NCBI RefSeq assembly: GCF_020531945.1
Contig: NZ_JAJATZ010000004.1
Span: forward strand, 186,001-250,000
Reading direction: 5' to 3'
DNA from: Loktanella gaetbuli
GTDB taxonomy: Bacteria; Pseudomonadota; Alphaproteobacteria; Rhodobacterales; Rhodobacteraceae
Length of the DNA: 64,000 nt
Shown: positions 53,088-62,185 of the stretch, one piece after another
Layout of the letters: every line of letters begins with the position of its first letter
Position numbering within the stretch: position 1 is the first letter of the stretch
The notes under the pieces: model-generated
Databases searched by the model: none
What the model was told of the DNA's origin: nothing
Seen by the model: only the letters and a program-made list of their open reading frames with translations
Program-made: the position numbers and the translations under genes

Positions 53088-53597
53088 TTAGCTTTCGGAC
53101 AGGGCGACCTTCATGTCCTTGACCATGTAGATGACCTCGCCGTCAGCTTCGACGATGCCGTCGGCGACACCCATGGTCAGGCGACGGGTCTGGATCGCCT
53201 TGGTGAAATCAATCTTGTAGGTCAGCATCTTGCGGTCAGGACGCACCATGCCGGTCAGTTTGACCTCGCCCACACCCAGCGCATAGCCGCGCCCCTGCCA
53301 GCCGCGCCAGCCCAGGTTGAACCCCGTCAGCTGCCACAGACCATCCAGGCCCAGACAGCCGGGCATGATCGGATTGCCCGGAAAGTGGCAGTCGAAAAAC
53401 CACAGGTCGGGTGTGATGTCGAATTCAGCGACCACATGCCCCTTGCCATGTGCACCGCCGTCCCCGGAAATGTCGGTGATCCTGTCCATCATCAGCATCG
53501 GCGGCGCGGGCAGCTGCGCGTTCCCGGGGCCGAACAATTCACCCCGCGCACATTTCAAAAGATCGTCGCGGTCGAAGGATGAGGGGAAATCGGCCAT
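53088..53597 (-). CDS. fabA: 3-hydroxydecanoyl-ACP dehydratase/isomerase
   Basis: A 169-residue hot-dog-fold enzyme that dehydrates and isomerises C10 acyl-ACP, committing it to unsaturated fatty acids. The active-site His is in LWFFDCHFPGNPIMPGCLGLDGLWQ with the conserved Asp in the same block; the start DRDDLLKCARGELFGPGNAQLP is typical FabA. ATG at 53597 has AAAGGA upstream. It is divergent from irr over 142 bases, a conserved Rhodobacteraceae arrangement that may place fatty-acid genes near an iron regulator's promoter. Confidence 0.97.
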   Translation of the reverse strand: MADFPSSFDRDDLLKCARGELFGPGNAQLPAPPMLMMDRITDISGDGGAHGKGHVVAEFDITPDLWFFDCHFPGNPIMPGCLGLDGLWQLTGFNLGWRGWQGRGYALGVGEVKLTGMVRPDRKMLTYKIDFTKAIQTRRLTMGVADGIVEADGEVIYMVKDMKVALSES

Positions 53598-53739
53598 GGG
53601 CGTCCTTTGCAATGTTTCTCTGTGTTACAGGTGCGTGAACAGACCTATCACTGCGGCTCTGCAGCGTGCAAGTCAACGGGACCACGGCAGGGTGGAAAAG
53701 TCATTGAATAGCGGCACCGCGTTCCCATATAACGACGGT

Positions 53740-54174
53740 ATGGCAGGATTTCCCGATATCACCCCCGTCCACGCGGAACGTGCTACGCAATGGCTGTCGC
53801 AGTCCAATGTGCGTCCCACCCGTCAGCGCGTCACACTGGCTGCCCTGTTGATGGGTGACGGCCGTGACCGCCATGTGACCGCCGAAACATTGTTCGAGGC
53901 CGCAAGCGCCGCCGACGGCAAGGTGTCGCTGGCGACCGTCTACAACACGCTGCGCGCGTTTTGCGATGCGGGCCTGTTGCGCGAAATCGTTGTTGACGGT
54001 GCCAAGAGCTATTTTGACACCGATCTGTGCGACCATCCGCATTTTTTCTGGGAAGATTCCGCCGAACTGACCGACGCCCCGCGCGAGTCGCTGGATATCC
54101 GCAATCTGCCTGCCGCCCCCGAGGGCACGCATGTGGTCGCTGTGGATGTGGTGTTGCGCCTGCGGCGCAGCTAG
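53740..54174 (+). CDS. irr: Fur-family iron response regulator Irr
   Basis: A 144-residue Fur-superfamily regulator. The winged-helix domain includes RPTRQRVTLAALLM, HVTAETLFEAA and VSLATVYNTLRAFCDAGLL; the dimerisation domain has SYFDTDLCDHPHFFWED with the HxH motif expected for Irr haem or metal sensing. The Fur CxxC motifs are absent, which fits Irr. Irr proteins repress haem synthesis and activate iron uptake when iron is low, so hemF/hemE/hemC of this window could be targets. The N-terminal GCPWHD-type haem motif of Bradyrhizobium is not seen, as in other Rhodobacteraceae. Confidence 0.93.
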   Translation: MAGFPDITPVHAERATQWLSQSNVRPTRQRVTLAALLMGDGRDRHVTAETLFEAASAADGKVSLATVYNTLRAFCDAGLLREIVVDGAKSYFDTDLCDHPHFFWEDSAELTDAPRESLDIRNLPAAPEGTHVVAVDVVLRLRRS

Positions 54175-54207
54175 GCGGCGGACCGTTCGATCCGCCACCC
54201 ATTTTGG

Positions 54208-55122
54208 TCAGTCGCGGATATCGCTTTCGTGGATGTACCAGTCGTCGAATTTCGACAATTCGGGCAATCGGCGCACGTATCCCTTTGACGTCATCAGTTC
54301 TAGGATGTGATCGCGCCGTTCCTCGTGGTTATGCTCGATCGCGAACAGACGCACGTGACGCGGTCCAAAATCGAATTTTTCCATGATGTCCATTTCCGAT
54401 CCTTCGGTGTCGATGGAAATGAAATCGATGACGTCGGGCGCGTCATATTCGTCCAGCAAGTCGTTCAGCGTGATTGTTTCGACCTTGATCCGTTCCTCGA
54501 CACCGCCTTCTTCGAATTCCAGCCCGTCGGATGCATCGGCAAGGCGCGAAAACATCGGCCGCGCCGCCATCAGGAATTCCATCGTGTCGCCCGTGCTGGA
54601 ATGCACGCATTTGTGGCTGATATGGCATTCGCGCGCACGCGCCAGATTTTCGTGAAAGATCGGGTTGGGCTCGGCGACGATGCCTTTCCAGTCGAAATTA
54701 CGTTCGAGGATCATCGAGTTGCTCATCGTCGTGCCATTGGTGGCACCGAAATCGACGAAATAACCTTCGCGCTTGCCGTCCAGTTCGAACAGGCACCACA
54801 GGTCCTGCATCACCTGACCTTGATAGATCGCCGTATAGGGCAGGGCGAAATCGCGGAACCGCTGCAACGTCTTGCCGGGTTTGTCCGCATCGGTGCAGAC
54901 ATAATCCTCCAGCCCGTCGTCAAAGGTCGCGGTTTCAGGATCCAGTTTTTCCTTGCGGATGGTGTCGCGCCGGTTCTTGAACAGCTTCAGCAGGTGGTTC
55001 GCATCATGCCGCTGCGGCATCTCGAACGGGTTGCCTGACTTGTAGCGCGACTTGCTGGGCAGGGTGCCCGGCTTTTGTGCGGTTGCCTCTGCGTCGGTTT
55101 TCGGAGCGTTGTCACTCGCCAT
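54208..55122 (-). CDS. FkbM-family methyltransferase-like protein
   Basis: A 304-residue protein with a class I methyltransferase core of the FkbM type. GYFVDFGATNGTTMSNSMIL is the SAM-binding motif I, followed by WKGIVAEPNPIFHENL; the segment DFISIDTEGSEMDIM is the FkbM signature. A disordered, polar first 50 residues precede it. FkbM enzymes O-methylate sugars or macrolides; many in marine bacteria modify cell-surface polysaccharides. No glycan genes flank it here; it stands downstream of the MltB-like gene. Confidence 0.88.
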   Translation of the reverse strand: MASDNAPKTDAEATAQKPGTLPSKSRYKSGNPFEMPQRHDANHLLKLFKNRRDTIRKEKLDPETATFDDGLEDYVCTDADKPGKTLQRFRDFALPYTAIYQGQVMQDLWCLFELDGKREGYFVDFGATNGTTMSNSMILERNFDWKGIVAEPNPIFHENLARARECHISHKCVHSSTGDTMEFLMAARPMFSRLADASDGLEFEEGGVEERIKVETITLNDLLDEYDAPDVIDFISIDTEGSEMDIMEKFDFGPRHVRLFAIEHNHEERRDHILELMTSKGYVRRLPELSKFDDWYIHESDIRD

Positions 55123-55239
55123 TCTTGCCTCTTGTCGCTTGATGTTCGGCCCGCGTATTGCGAGGCCCCTCGACGGACCCTCGCAACCGCGCTTGACCAA
55201 ATCAAGGCAAAATTGTTTCCATATCGTGGACGGTCGCGG

Positions 55240-56031
55240 TCAACCCGCGATCCGTGCGGCCATGATTGCGATGGCCTTTTGATAGACGCCAGCCGCGTTC
55301 CATTGCTGGATTACGGCGTAGTTGCGCTCGCCTTCCTGATAGCCCTGACCGGGTTGCCAGCCTTTCTGGCGCAGGAAATTTGCTGTGGAATACAGCGCGT
55401 CGGTCTGGTTGGTCAGATCGACCACACCGTTGCCATCCCCGTCCACGCCGTAGCGGATCACATTGGCTGGCAGAAACTGCGTATGGCCCAACTCGCCGTG
55501 CATCGCGCCGATCGTGTTTGCACTAATCGAACCTTGATCCACCAATTGCAGGGCGGCCAGCGCGTGTGGTGTGAAAAAATCCGACCTGCGGCAGTCATAG
55601 GCCAAGGTCGTGATCGCGCTCAGCACATTGCTGTCACCCATGAAATTGCCGAATGCGGTTTCCATACCGTGGATTGCGACAATCACGCTCGCCGGCACGC
55701 CATAGCGCGCCTCGAGGTTGGCATAGAACGTCGGGTTGTTCGCGATCTTGCGACGACCCTGCGCCACGATGGTGTCCGCACCACGGATGCGCATGAATTC
55801 GTCCAGGCTGTAGCGGAACGATATCTGGTTGCGGTCCGCATTGATCGTACGCTGCGCGTAGCTGGTATTGGCCAGCGCCGCGAGCCCGCGCTGGCCGATG
55901 CCAGCGGCGGTCGCTTCTTGGGCGAATTGCTGTTTCCAGCTGTTGAAACCGCTGGCGTCATTGCCGCAGGTGGCGGCGGCTGCCGCAGTCGAGGTCAGGG
56001 CAAAAGTCGCAATAAGGGCCATGGTGCGCAT
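55240..56031 (-). CDS. Lytic murein transglycosylase (MltB family)
   Basis: A 263-residue exported enzyme cleaving peptidoglycan with formation of 1,6-anhydro-MurNAc. Signal peptide MRTMALIATFALTSTAAAAA; the catalytic Glu is in AIHGMETAFGNFMGDSN; further family blocks are HGELGHTQFLPANVIRYGVDGDGNG and NYAVIQQWNAAGVYQKAI. Shorter than E. coli MltB and lacking a lipobox, so periplasmic and soluble. Starts 64 bases downstream of the metG stop on the same strand. Confidence 0.94.
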   Translation of the reverse strand: MRTMALIATFALTSTAAAAATCGNDASGFNSWKQQFAQEATAAGIGQRGLAALANTSYAQRTINADRNQISFRYSLDEFMRIRGADTIVAQGRRKIANNPTFYANLEARYGVPASVIVAIHGMETAFGNFMGDSNVLSAITTLAYDCRRSDFFTPHALAALQLVDQGSISANTIGAMHGELGHTQFLPANVIRYGVDGDGNGVVDLTNQTDALYSTANFLRQKGWQPGQGYQEGERNYAVIQQWNAAGVYQKAIAIMAARIAG

Positions 56032-56095
56032 GTTGGTGGTCCAGTCTGTTCAGGTTATGGAAACACTAACACAGTGCCGGTGTTATCCAATATCG

Positions 56096-57811
56096 TTACC
56101 CCTCACGTATTCCGGCAAAGCGTTCGGACCAGTCCGCGCGTTGATCATCGGTGATTTTGGTGAACAGATTTTCAGGCACCACGAACGCATGGCCTGCTGG
56201 CAGGGCGGTCAGCGCCGCTGCCGCACCCTCGGGCCAATCCAGATCGGTGACATTCATCGCCTCTGCCATGATGCGGGCCATGTCGGGGATGAACGGGGCG
56301 GACAGGATGGCATAGAGCCGGATCAGGTTCAGACCGTGACGCACCTGACAGGCCGCCTGTTCGGGGTCCGTCTTGAACGTGGTCCAGGGGGCTGTCGATT
56401 GCAGGTATTCATTACCCGCGACCCAGATCGCGCGCAGTTCTGCTGCGGCCTTGCGAACCTCGATGGCGTCCATGTGCTGCGCATAGGCTGCCAACCGGGT
56501 GTCCAGCTCTGCCGTCAATGTGGCCTCGGCGTCGCCGGCTGTGCCACCCTCTGGGACGGTCTCACCGAATTTGGACCGGCAGAATTTGGTGATGCGGCTG
56601 ACGAAATTGCCCAGCACATCCGCCAGATCCTTGTTCACATCCTGCTGGAATGCCTCCCAGGTGAATTCCGCGTCCGATGATTCAGGCGCATGGGACAACA
56701 GCCACCAACGCCATACATCGGCGGGCAGGATGTCCAACGCCTGGTCCATGAACACACCGCGCCCGCGCGAGGTGCTGAACTGACCGCCGTCGTAGTTGAG
56801 ATAGTTGAACGACTTTATGTAATCGACCAGCTTCCAGTTGTCGTCGGCCCCCATGATCGTGGCCGGGAATGAAAGCGTATGGAACGGCACGTTGTCCTTG
56901 CCCATGAATTGGGTATAGCGCACGTCGTCCGCACCCTTGTCGGTGCGCCACCAGCTTTCCCAATCAGACCCTTTGCCCGCGTCCACCCATTCCTGCGCGC
57001 AGGCGATGTATTCGATGGGGGCGTCGAACCAGACGTAGAACACCTTGCCTTCCATGCCGGGCCAGTCCTCGGTCCCGCGCTTGACCGGGATGCCCCAGTC
57101 CAGATCACGGGTGATGCCCCGGTCCTGCAGACCATCGCCGTCGTTCAACCACTTTTTCGCAATGGATGTCGTCAGCACGGGCCAGTCTGCCTTGCTGGCG
57201 ATCCAGTCGGCCAGCTGGCCCTTCAGCTTGGATTGTTCCAGATACAGATGCTTGGTCGTGCGCACCTCCAGGTCGGTGGCACCCGAAATCGTGGATCGCG
57301 GATTGATCAGATCCGTAGGGTCCAGCTGTTTCGTGCAATTGTCGCATTGATCCCCGCGCGCGTCCTCGAACCCGCAATTGGGGCAGGTCCCCTCGATATA
57401 GCGGTCCGGCAAGAACCGCCCGTCGGTGACGGAATAGACCTGTTCCTCGGTGACTTCGCGGATCAGACCCTGATCGGCGAGGCGCCCGGCAAAAGCTTGG
57501 GTCAGCGCCCGGTTCTGCGGGCTGGACGACCGGCCAAAGTGATCGAACGACAGGGCAAAACCATCCGCGATCCGCGCCTGCACGTCGTGCATTTCCGCGC
57601 AATAGTCAGCCACAGGCTTGCCGGCCTTGGCCGCGGCCAGTTCTGCCGGGGTGCCGTGTTCGTCCGTGGCGCACAGAAACAGCACCTCGTGGCCGCGCGC
57701 GCGCAGGTAGCGGGCATACAGGTCCGCAGGCAGCTGCGATCCGACAAGGTTCCCCAGATGCTTGATCCCGTTGATATAGGGAATGGCAGAGGTGATGAGG
57801 TGGCGGGCCAT
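56096..57811 (-). CDS. metG: Methionyl-tRNA synthetase
   Basis: A 571-residue class I synthetase charging tRNA-Met. The HIGH motif is HLGN in PYINGIKHLGNLVGSQ, the zinc knuckle is CPNCGFEDARGDQCDNC, and the KMSKS-equivalent is FSTSRG in GGQFSTSRGRGVF. The alpha-helical anticodon domain follows (from NLIRLYAILSAPFIPDMARIM), and no C-terminal dimerisation domain is present. The variant FSTSRG is known in one MetRS subgroup. The ATG at 57811 gives the canonical start HLITSAIPYI. It may head the transcript with the MltB-like gene. Confidence 0.96.
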   Translation of the reverse strand: MARHLITSAIPYINGIKHLGNLVGSQLPADLYARYLRARGHEVLFLCATDEHGTPAELAAAKAGKPVADYCAEMHDVQARIADGFALSFDHFGRSSSPQNRALTQAFAGRLADQGLIREVTEEQVYSVTDGRFLPDRYIEGTCPNCGFEDARGDQCDNCTKQLDPTDLINPRSTISGATDLEVRTTKHLYLEQSKLKGQLADWIASKADWPVLTTSIAKKWLNDGDGLQDRGITRDLDWGIPVKRGTEDWPGMEGKVFYVWFDAPIEYIACAQEWVDAGKGSDWESWWRTDKGADDVRYTQFMGKDNVPFHTLSFPATIMGADDNWKLVDYIKSFNYLNYDGGQFSTSRGRGVFMDQALDILPADVWRWWLLSHAPESSDAEFTWEAFQQDVNKDLADVLGNFVSRITKFCRSKFGETVPEGGTAGDAEATLTAELDTRLAAYAQHMDAIEVRKAAAELRAIWVAGNEYLQSTAPWTTFKTDPEQAACQVRHGLNLIRLYAILSAPFIPDMARIMAEAMNVTDLDWPEGAAAALTALPAGHAFVVPENLFTKITDDQRADWSERFAGIREG

Positions 57812-57955
57812 GGTGTATCCTGTCGTGGTGTGACCCGCTATCTAGCGGGCGGACGCCCGCAAGGCCAGTGGTCAGCGACAGCTGCGTGTCCGGGTCTCTT
57901 GCGGTTCGGTCGCGGCTGGCTACTGTGCGCGCCAAATCAACACAGGATGACACAG

Positions 57956-58999
57956 ATGAAAACGCTGACCCTAGGCCGCACGGATATTTCGGTGACCGAC
58001 TGGTGCCTTGGCACGATGACATTCGGCAACCAGACCCCGATGGACGACGCGCACCGCCAGATGGACATGGCGCTGGATGCGGGGCTGAATTTCATCGACT
58101 GCGCAGAAATGTATCCCGTGAACCCCGTGGCCAAGGAAACCGCAGGCCGGTCCGAGGAATACCTTGGCGAATGGTTTGCCCGGACGGGGCGTCGCGATGA
58201 ATGGGTGCTGGCAACCAAGGTGACAGGACCAAATCCCGGTTTCAAACGTGATGGGGCAGGGTTTTCCGGGGCGAACATCGGACAGGCCATCGACGAATCC
58301 CTGACGCGCCTGAAAACCGATGTCATCGACCTGTACCAGCTGCACTGGCCGGTGCGCGGCACCTGGGCGTTTCGCAGCAACTGGTCCTATGATCCCTCCG
58401 GCCAGAACCGCGCGCAGACGCTGGACCACATGCACGAGGTTCTCGGCGCGCTGGATACGGCCGTCAAGGCAGGCAAGATCCGCGCCGTCGGCCTGTCGAA
58501 TGAAACCGCATGGGGCACCACGAAATGGTGCGATGTAGCCGAGGAGCACGGCCTGCCGCGCATGGCGTCGATCCAGAACGAATATTCGCTGTTGTGCCGG
58601 CACATGGATACCGACCTGTCCGAAACGATGGTGAACGAGGACGTGACCCTGCTGTCATTCTCTCCACTGGCTGCCGGTTTCCTGACCGGCAAATATCAGG
58701 ACGGCCAGGTGCCCGACGGCAGCCGTATGTCGCTGAACACCGACATGGGGGGCCGTCTGACCGACCGGGTTCTGCCCGCGACGCAGGCCTATCTGGATAT
58801 TGCTGCCAAACACGGCATCGACCCGGTGCATCTGGCGATGGCCTGGCAATTCAGCCGTCCGTTTCCGGTGTCGGCGATCTTTGGCGCGACGACAGCGGAC
58901 CAACTGGCGCAGATCCTCGCGGGGCGCGATGTGGTGCTGGGTCAAGAGGTGCTGGAGGACATCGACGCAGCACACCGCGCCCACCCGATGCCATATTGA
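57956..58999 (+). CDS. Aldo/keto reductase, Tas-like
   Basis: A 347-residue (beta/alpha)8 NADPH-dependent oxidoreductase. Catalytic residues are visible as Asp and Tyr in FIDCAEMYPVNPV, Lys in VLATKVTGP and His in QLHWPVRGTW; the cofactor end is IFGATTADQL. The AEMYPV and GLSNETAWGTTKW blocks match E. coli Tas and related proteins. Natural substrate unknown. ATG at 57956 is chosen with AGGA 8 bases upstream; an ATG at 57947 is in frame. Closed by a hairpin. Confidence 0.93.
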   Translation: MKTLTLGRTDISVTDWCLGTMTFGNQTPMDDAHRQMDMALDAGLNFIDCAEMYPVNPVAKETAGRSEEYLGEWFARTGRRDEWVLATKVTGPNPGFKRDGAGFSGANIGQAIDESLTRLKTDVIDLYQLHWPVRGTWAFRSNWSYDPSGQNRAQTLDHMHEVLGALDTAVKAGKIRAVGLSNETAWGTTKWCDVAEEHGLPRMASIQNEYSLLCRHMDTDLSETMVNEDVTLLSFSPLAAGFLTGKYQDGQVPDGSRMSLNTDMGGRLTDRVLPATQAYLDIAAKHGIDPVHLAMAWQFSRPFPVSAIFGATTADQLAQILAGRDVVLGQEVLEDIDAAHRAHPMPY

Positions 59000-59004
59000 T
59001 CGGA

Positions 59005-59026
59005 CCGCGGGGCTGTGGCCCCGCGG
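59005..59026 (+). terminator. Hairpin after the aldo/keto reductase gene
   Basis: CCGCGGGGC (59005-59013) and GCCCCGCGG (59018-59026) pair perfectly around TGTG, 5 bases after the stop codon. No clear T tract follows, so it may be a stabiliser rather than a full terminator. Confidence 0.55.
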
Positions 59027-59087
59027 ATTGAATTCTTGCCGCGTCGTATCGGGCGCAGCGCGTGGTTTGACACTGCGGGTCGCCTCG

Positions 59088-59119
59088 CCGGCGGGGCGGA
59101 TATTTTTGATCAGAAGAAG
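59088..59119 (-). repeat. Dispersed intergenic repeat, copy D
   Basis: On the minus strand begins CTTCTTCTGATCAAAAATAT then CCGCCCCGCCGGC. It shares the CTTCTTCTG...AAATATCC core with copies A and B but lacks their exact hairpin. It lies between the aldo/keto reductase and lipocalin genes. Confidence 0.65.
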
Positions 59120-59177
59120 TCTGGACGCTTGCCCCGGTCACCGGTGCTGCGGCAAGGTCGCGCAAAAGGGGACTTTC

Positions 59178-59723
59178 ATGAAACGTCTGTCGATCCTGCT
59201 GCTGCTGGCAGCGTGCGCAAAGCCCCTCCCGGACGAACAGGTCGGCGGATTGTTCGAGGTATACCGCGACCGCGACCAGCCGATTGCCTCTGCCGCGCTG
59301 TTCCAGCCTGACCGCTACGTCGGACGCTGGTACGAGGTCGCCCGCTATCCGGTCCCGTTCGAGGCTGGCTGCACGGGTGTTTCGGCAGATTACGCAGCTT
59401 TGCCTGACGGAAGCCTGTCGGTCCTGAACACCTGTCGCAATGCCGACGGCACAGTCAGGTCCACGATTCAGGGCCGGGCCGAGGTCGTGGGGCCGGGCAG
59501 GTTGAAGGTCAGTTTCGACAACGTCCCGTTTGTGCGGGGCGATTACTGGGTGCTATGGGTGGACGAGGGGTATCGCACGGCCGTGGTGGGTGCGCCCGAC
59601 GGGCGTTCGGGCTGGATCCTGAACCGCACACCCGATATCCCCGCAGACCGTCTGACTGCCGCAAAAGAGGTCCTCGACTTCAACGGCTATGACTTGAACC
59701 GATTGATGGAGGTGCCGCAATGA
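59178..59723 (+). CDS. Lipocalin-family lipoprotein (Blc-like)
   Basis: A 181-residue outer-membrane-type lipoprotein. The signal peptide ends in a lipobox LLAAC. The lipocalin motif 1 is RYVGRWYEVARYPVPFEAGC (GxW present), motif 2 is around GDYWVLWVDEGY, and motif 3 around GWILNRTP. Blc-like lipocalins bind lysophospholipids or other hydrophobic ligands in membrane repair. It overlaps the next small lipoprotein gene by 4 bases. Confidence 0.92.
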   Translation: MKRLSILLLLAACAKPLPDEQVGGLFEVYRDRDQPIASAALFQPDRYVGRWYEVARYPVPFEAGCTGVSADYAALPDGSLSVLNTCRNADGTVRSTIQGRAEVVGPGRLKVSFDNVPFVRGDYWVLWVDEGYRTAVVGAPDGRSGWILNRTPDIPADRLTAAKEVLDFNGYDLNRLMEVPQ

Positions 59724-60028
59724 CACGACTTCTGACAGCTTTGGGGGCGCTGATCCTCGTGGCCGGTTGTGAGGTCGGCACCATGACCAACGCGCCCGGC
59801 GGGACTGAACCGGGCTTTCGCGAGTTTCTGGTCGTCGGGTCGTCCATGTCGTTTGAACAGTGCCGCGCCGGTGGCGGGCTGATCATCCGCGATGCAAACA
59901 GCCCCATGACGGCCTGTGATCCATCGGTAAAACGTAATCCCGTTCCGCGCGCCGTGATCGACGATCCGACCGTCGAGACCGACATGAACGCCGCGCGCGA
60001 AATGCAGGATCTGGCGACGGCGAACTGA
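59720..60028 (+). CDS. Small lipoprotein of unknown function
   Basis: A 102-residue protein with a signal peptide and lipobox (LILVAGC near residue 17). The mature part has two further Cys (FEQCRAGG and MTACDPS) that could pair, and no recognised domain. Its ATG overlaps the lipocalin stop (ATGA), so the two lipoproteins are co-translated and may act together at the envelope. Confidence 0.75.
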   Translation: MTRLLTALGALILVAGCEVGTMTNAPGGTEPGFREFLVVGSSMSFEQCRAGGGLIIRDANSPMTACDPSVKRNPVPRAVIDDPTVETDMNAAREMQDLATAN

Positions 60029-60029
60029 C

Positions 60030-61226
60030 GTGCCGCGCGCTGCGATCATCGGATCAGGACCCGCTGCGGCCGGCTGGGCTGCACGTTTCCAGTTGATGGG
60101 GTGGGACGTGGTGGTTCACGCCGGTGTGGTCCCGTCCTCTGCGCAAGGGTCCGACCTGCTGGCGCGTGCCGGCCGCGCGCTGTCCAGCCTGAGTGACGTT
60201 GTACCGCCCCGCCCGGGACGCCGCAGCCTGCAGCAGGACCTTGCCGCGACTGTGGCCGGGGTGGACTGGATCGCGGTTTGCCCGCCACCTGACCTGCCGG
60301 CCGCCCGGGACCTGATTGCCACGGTCGCGGCCCTCTGCCCGCCGAACGCCATCATCGCGATCGGCAGCGCGGATCATGACATTGCAGCGTTGCAATCGGC
60401 GACAGCCTCTCCCGGCCAGATCATCGGCGCAGTGGGCTTCGATCCGATCTACCTCATGCCGTCGGTTGCAATGACGCAGAGCCGGGCCAATCCCGCGCCC
60501 GTGGTTGCCGGTGCGGTCGCGACGCTCAGATCGCTGGGCATGGTGCCAGTGGGTGAGAACGCACCGCGTGACACGGCACTGGTTGAGACACAGCAAGCGC
60601 TTTGCGTGGTTGCGGACAATGTGCCTGACGGGGACGCGCGGGACAGGCTGCTGGTGACGTTGTTGCGCGGGTTCAAGACCTGCAATCACGGTGTGGGAAG
60701 CGTCCTGAACGCGCTGGACCTGGCACGGGACACGGTGTCACGAACACTTGGCAGCGTGGATGATCTATCGCGGCCCGTGACCACCTTTGCCCGCGCCGTC
60801 CCGCTGGACTGGACCGACTACAACGGCCACATGACCGAAGCGCGCTACCTGCACGCCTTTGGCGAGGCGACGGACCGCATGATGATCCTCGTGGGATGTA
60901 CACCCGGTTATGTCGCGGCAGGTCACAGCTTTTTCACCGCGGAAACCCATATCCGTCACCTCGACGAGGTGCAGGAGGGAACCGGTATCCACATCGACAC
61001 GCAGGTGCTGGCGGGGCGTGGGAAAAAGATGCATCTCTTTCACCGCATGTGGGCGGGGGACAGGCTGCTGGCAACGGGGGAACACATGTTGATCCACGTC
61101 AGCCTGACGACCCGGTCGGCTTGCGCACCAAGTGACGCCGTCGCTATCCCGCTGGCGCGCATCGCTGCGGCCCATGCGGGATTGCCGATGCCTGACGGTG
61201 CCGGCCGCGCTGTGGGGCGCAAGTGA
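60030..61226 (+). CDS. Degenerate carnitine-dehydrogenase/thioesterase fusion
   Basis: A 398-residue protein. The N-terminal part resembles the NAD-binding domain of 3-hydroxyacyl-CoA/carnitine dehydrogenases (IIGSGPAAAGWAARFQLMGW) but about 90 residues of the usual dehydrogenase are missing, and the block that normally reads HPFNPVYLLP is VGFDPIYLMP, so the catalytic His is lost. The C-terminal part, from AVPLDWTDYNGHMTEARYLH through FFTAETHIRHLDEV, is an intact hot-dog thioesterase like that of betainyl-CoA thioesterase fusions (about 490 residues in roseobacters). Probably only the thioesterase works. Starts with GTG, one base after the lipoprotein stop. Confidence 0.75.
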   Translation: MPRAAIIGSGPAAAGWAARFQLMGWDVVVHAGVVPSSAQGSDLLARAGRALSSLSDVVPPRPGRRSLQQDLAATVAGVDWIAVCPPPDLPAARDLIATVAALCPPNAIIAIGSADHDIAALQSATASPGQIIGAVGFDPIYLMPSVAMTQSRANPAPVVAGAVATLRSLGMVPVGENAPRDTALVETQQALCVVADNVPDGDARDRLLVTLLRGFKTCNHGVGSVLNALDLARDTVSRTLGSVDDLSRPVTTFARAVPLDWTDYNGHMTEARYLHAFGEATDRMMILVGCTPGYVAAGHSFFTAETHIRHLDEVQEGTGIHIDTQVLAGRGKKMHLFHRMWAGDRLLATGEHMLIHVSLTTRSACAPSDAVAIPLARIAAAHAGLPMPDGAGRAVGRK

Positions 61227-62130
61227 ATTGGCCTGATCTTTGGGTCTGGGTCACACTTGGCGTGGCGGCCGCCCAAGACGATCCGATTCATGCTGCAAAA
61301 ACAATTGCGGCCCGCGACCCTCTCAACCGCTGGCGGAACTTTTGCACGGCTTGTTTATTCCGCGCCGCTGACGGCTCTTCTCGCTTTGATCTACGCAAGC
61401 GCAACCGATCAGGCGACAACACCTTTGCCGCCGCACTTCTGGGGGGGCGCTGCTCTGGACGGCGCGTCGCAAATCCTCGCAACGCTCTGTGTCGTCACTC
61501 TGTTTATCCATCGACACTTTGCCGTTGGGGTAACTTTCAAGGGGGCAAAGGTTGTCCTATCCGCGCGCGTTGCCGTGCTCATATTGGGCGAAAGTTTACC
61601 TACGGTCGCCTGGCTGGCACTCTTGATCGGCCTGCCGGGGGTGCTGCCCCTCTCGGATGAACCGCAGGCCACCGGCCTTTGGTACAGTCGTCTGTTCAAT
61701 CGGGCGGCTGCCTTGGGCCTGGGATATGGCAAGTTTTTCGCACTATCGGCCGTAGGCTATTGCGGTGCGTCACACCACTGGCTGAAGGGGACGCGTTTTT
61801 CCGCGCGGTCATCATGCTGGCGTGCGTCACAGCCTTTCAAACGACGGTCATGACCCTTTGGTTGCGGACCACATCACCCGGTCAGATTACGTTCGTATTT
61901 TTGACATGGCAGGGGCCGGGCTCGTCGGGCTGACCAGCATGGCGGGGTCGCTTTGCTGGTTCACTGCCTCCATGCTGCAGACCGTGGCGCTGTTCTACGG
62001 CGTCGGCCAGATCGAACTTTTTTCTGTGCTGATCGGTCCGTTGGTGTTCAAGGAACGGATCTCGGCCAAGGCATATGCTGGCATCGGGCTTCTCATGACC
62101 AGCATCGTGACGCTGATCATCACGACCTGA
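61223..62130 (+). pseudogene. EamA-family transporter gene with three frameshifts
   Basis: Starting from GTG 61223 (overlapping the preceding stop) the frame encodes LWVWVTLGVAAAQ and shifts near 61275; the next frame gives TIRFMLQKQLRPATLSTAGG to GYCGAS and shifts near 61775; then LAEGDAFFRAVIMLACVTAF to ITFVFLTW and shifts near 61908; the last frame gives GLVGLTSMAGSLCWFTAS and ends at 62130. Joined, they make one DMT transporter of about 300 residues with ten helices. Several extra substitutions suggest real decay rather than only sequencing error. Confidence 0.85.
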
Positions 62131-62144
62131 GCGCCGGCACGCGC

Positions 62145-62184
62145 TGTTTTCAAAATATCCCGGGGGTCTGGGGGCAGCGCCCCC
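62145..62184 (+). repeat. Dispersed intergenic repeat, copy C
   Basis: TTTTCAAAATATCCCGGGGG followed by TCTGGGGGCAGCGCCCCC, sharing the AAATATCCCGGGGG core and GGGGGC-AGC-GCCCCC hairpin of copy A; the CTTCTTCTG start is eroded. It lies between convergent transcription units. Confidence 0.75.
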
Positions 62185-62185
62185 A

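Noticed and set aside
56067..56085. TAACAC-N7-GTGTTA inverted repeat upstream of the MltB-like gene
   Set aside because: Only 6-base arms with no second copy; might be a weak hairpin after metG, but too little to call an operator or terminator.
56879..57955. Long open frame upstream of the aldo/keto reductase, antisense to metG
   Set aside because: It lies entirely opposite a well-supported metG and shows no family motif; the reductase clearly starts at about 57956.
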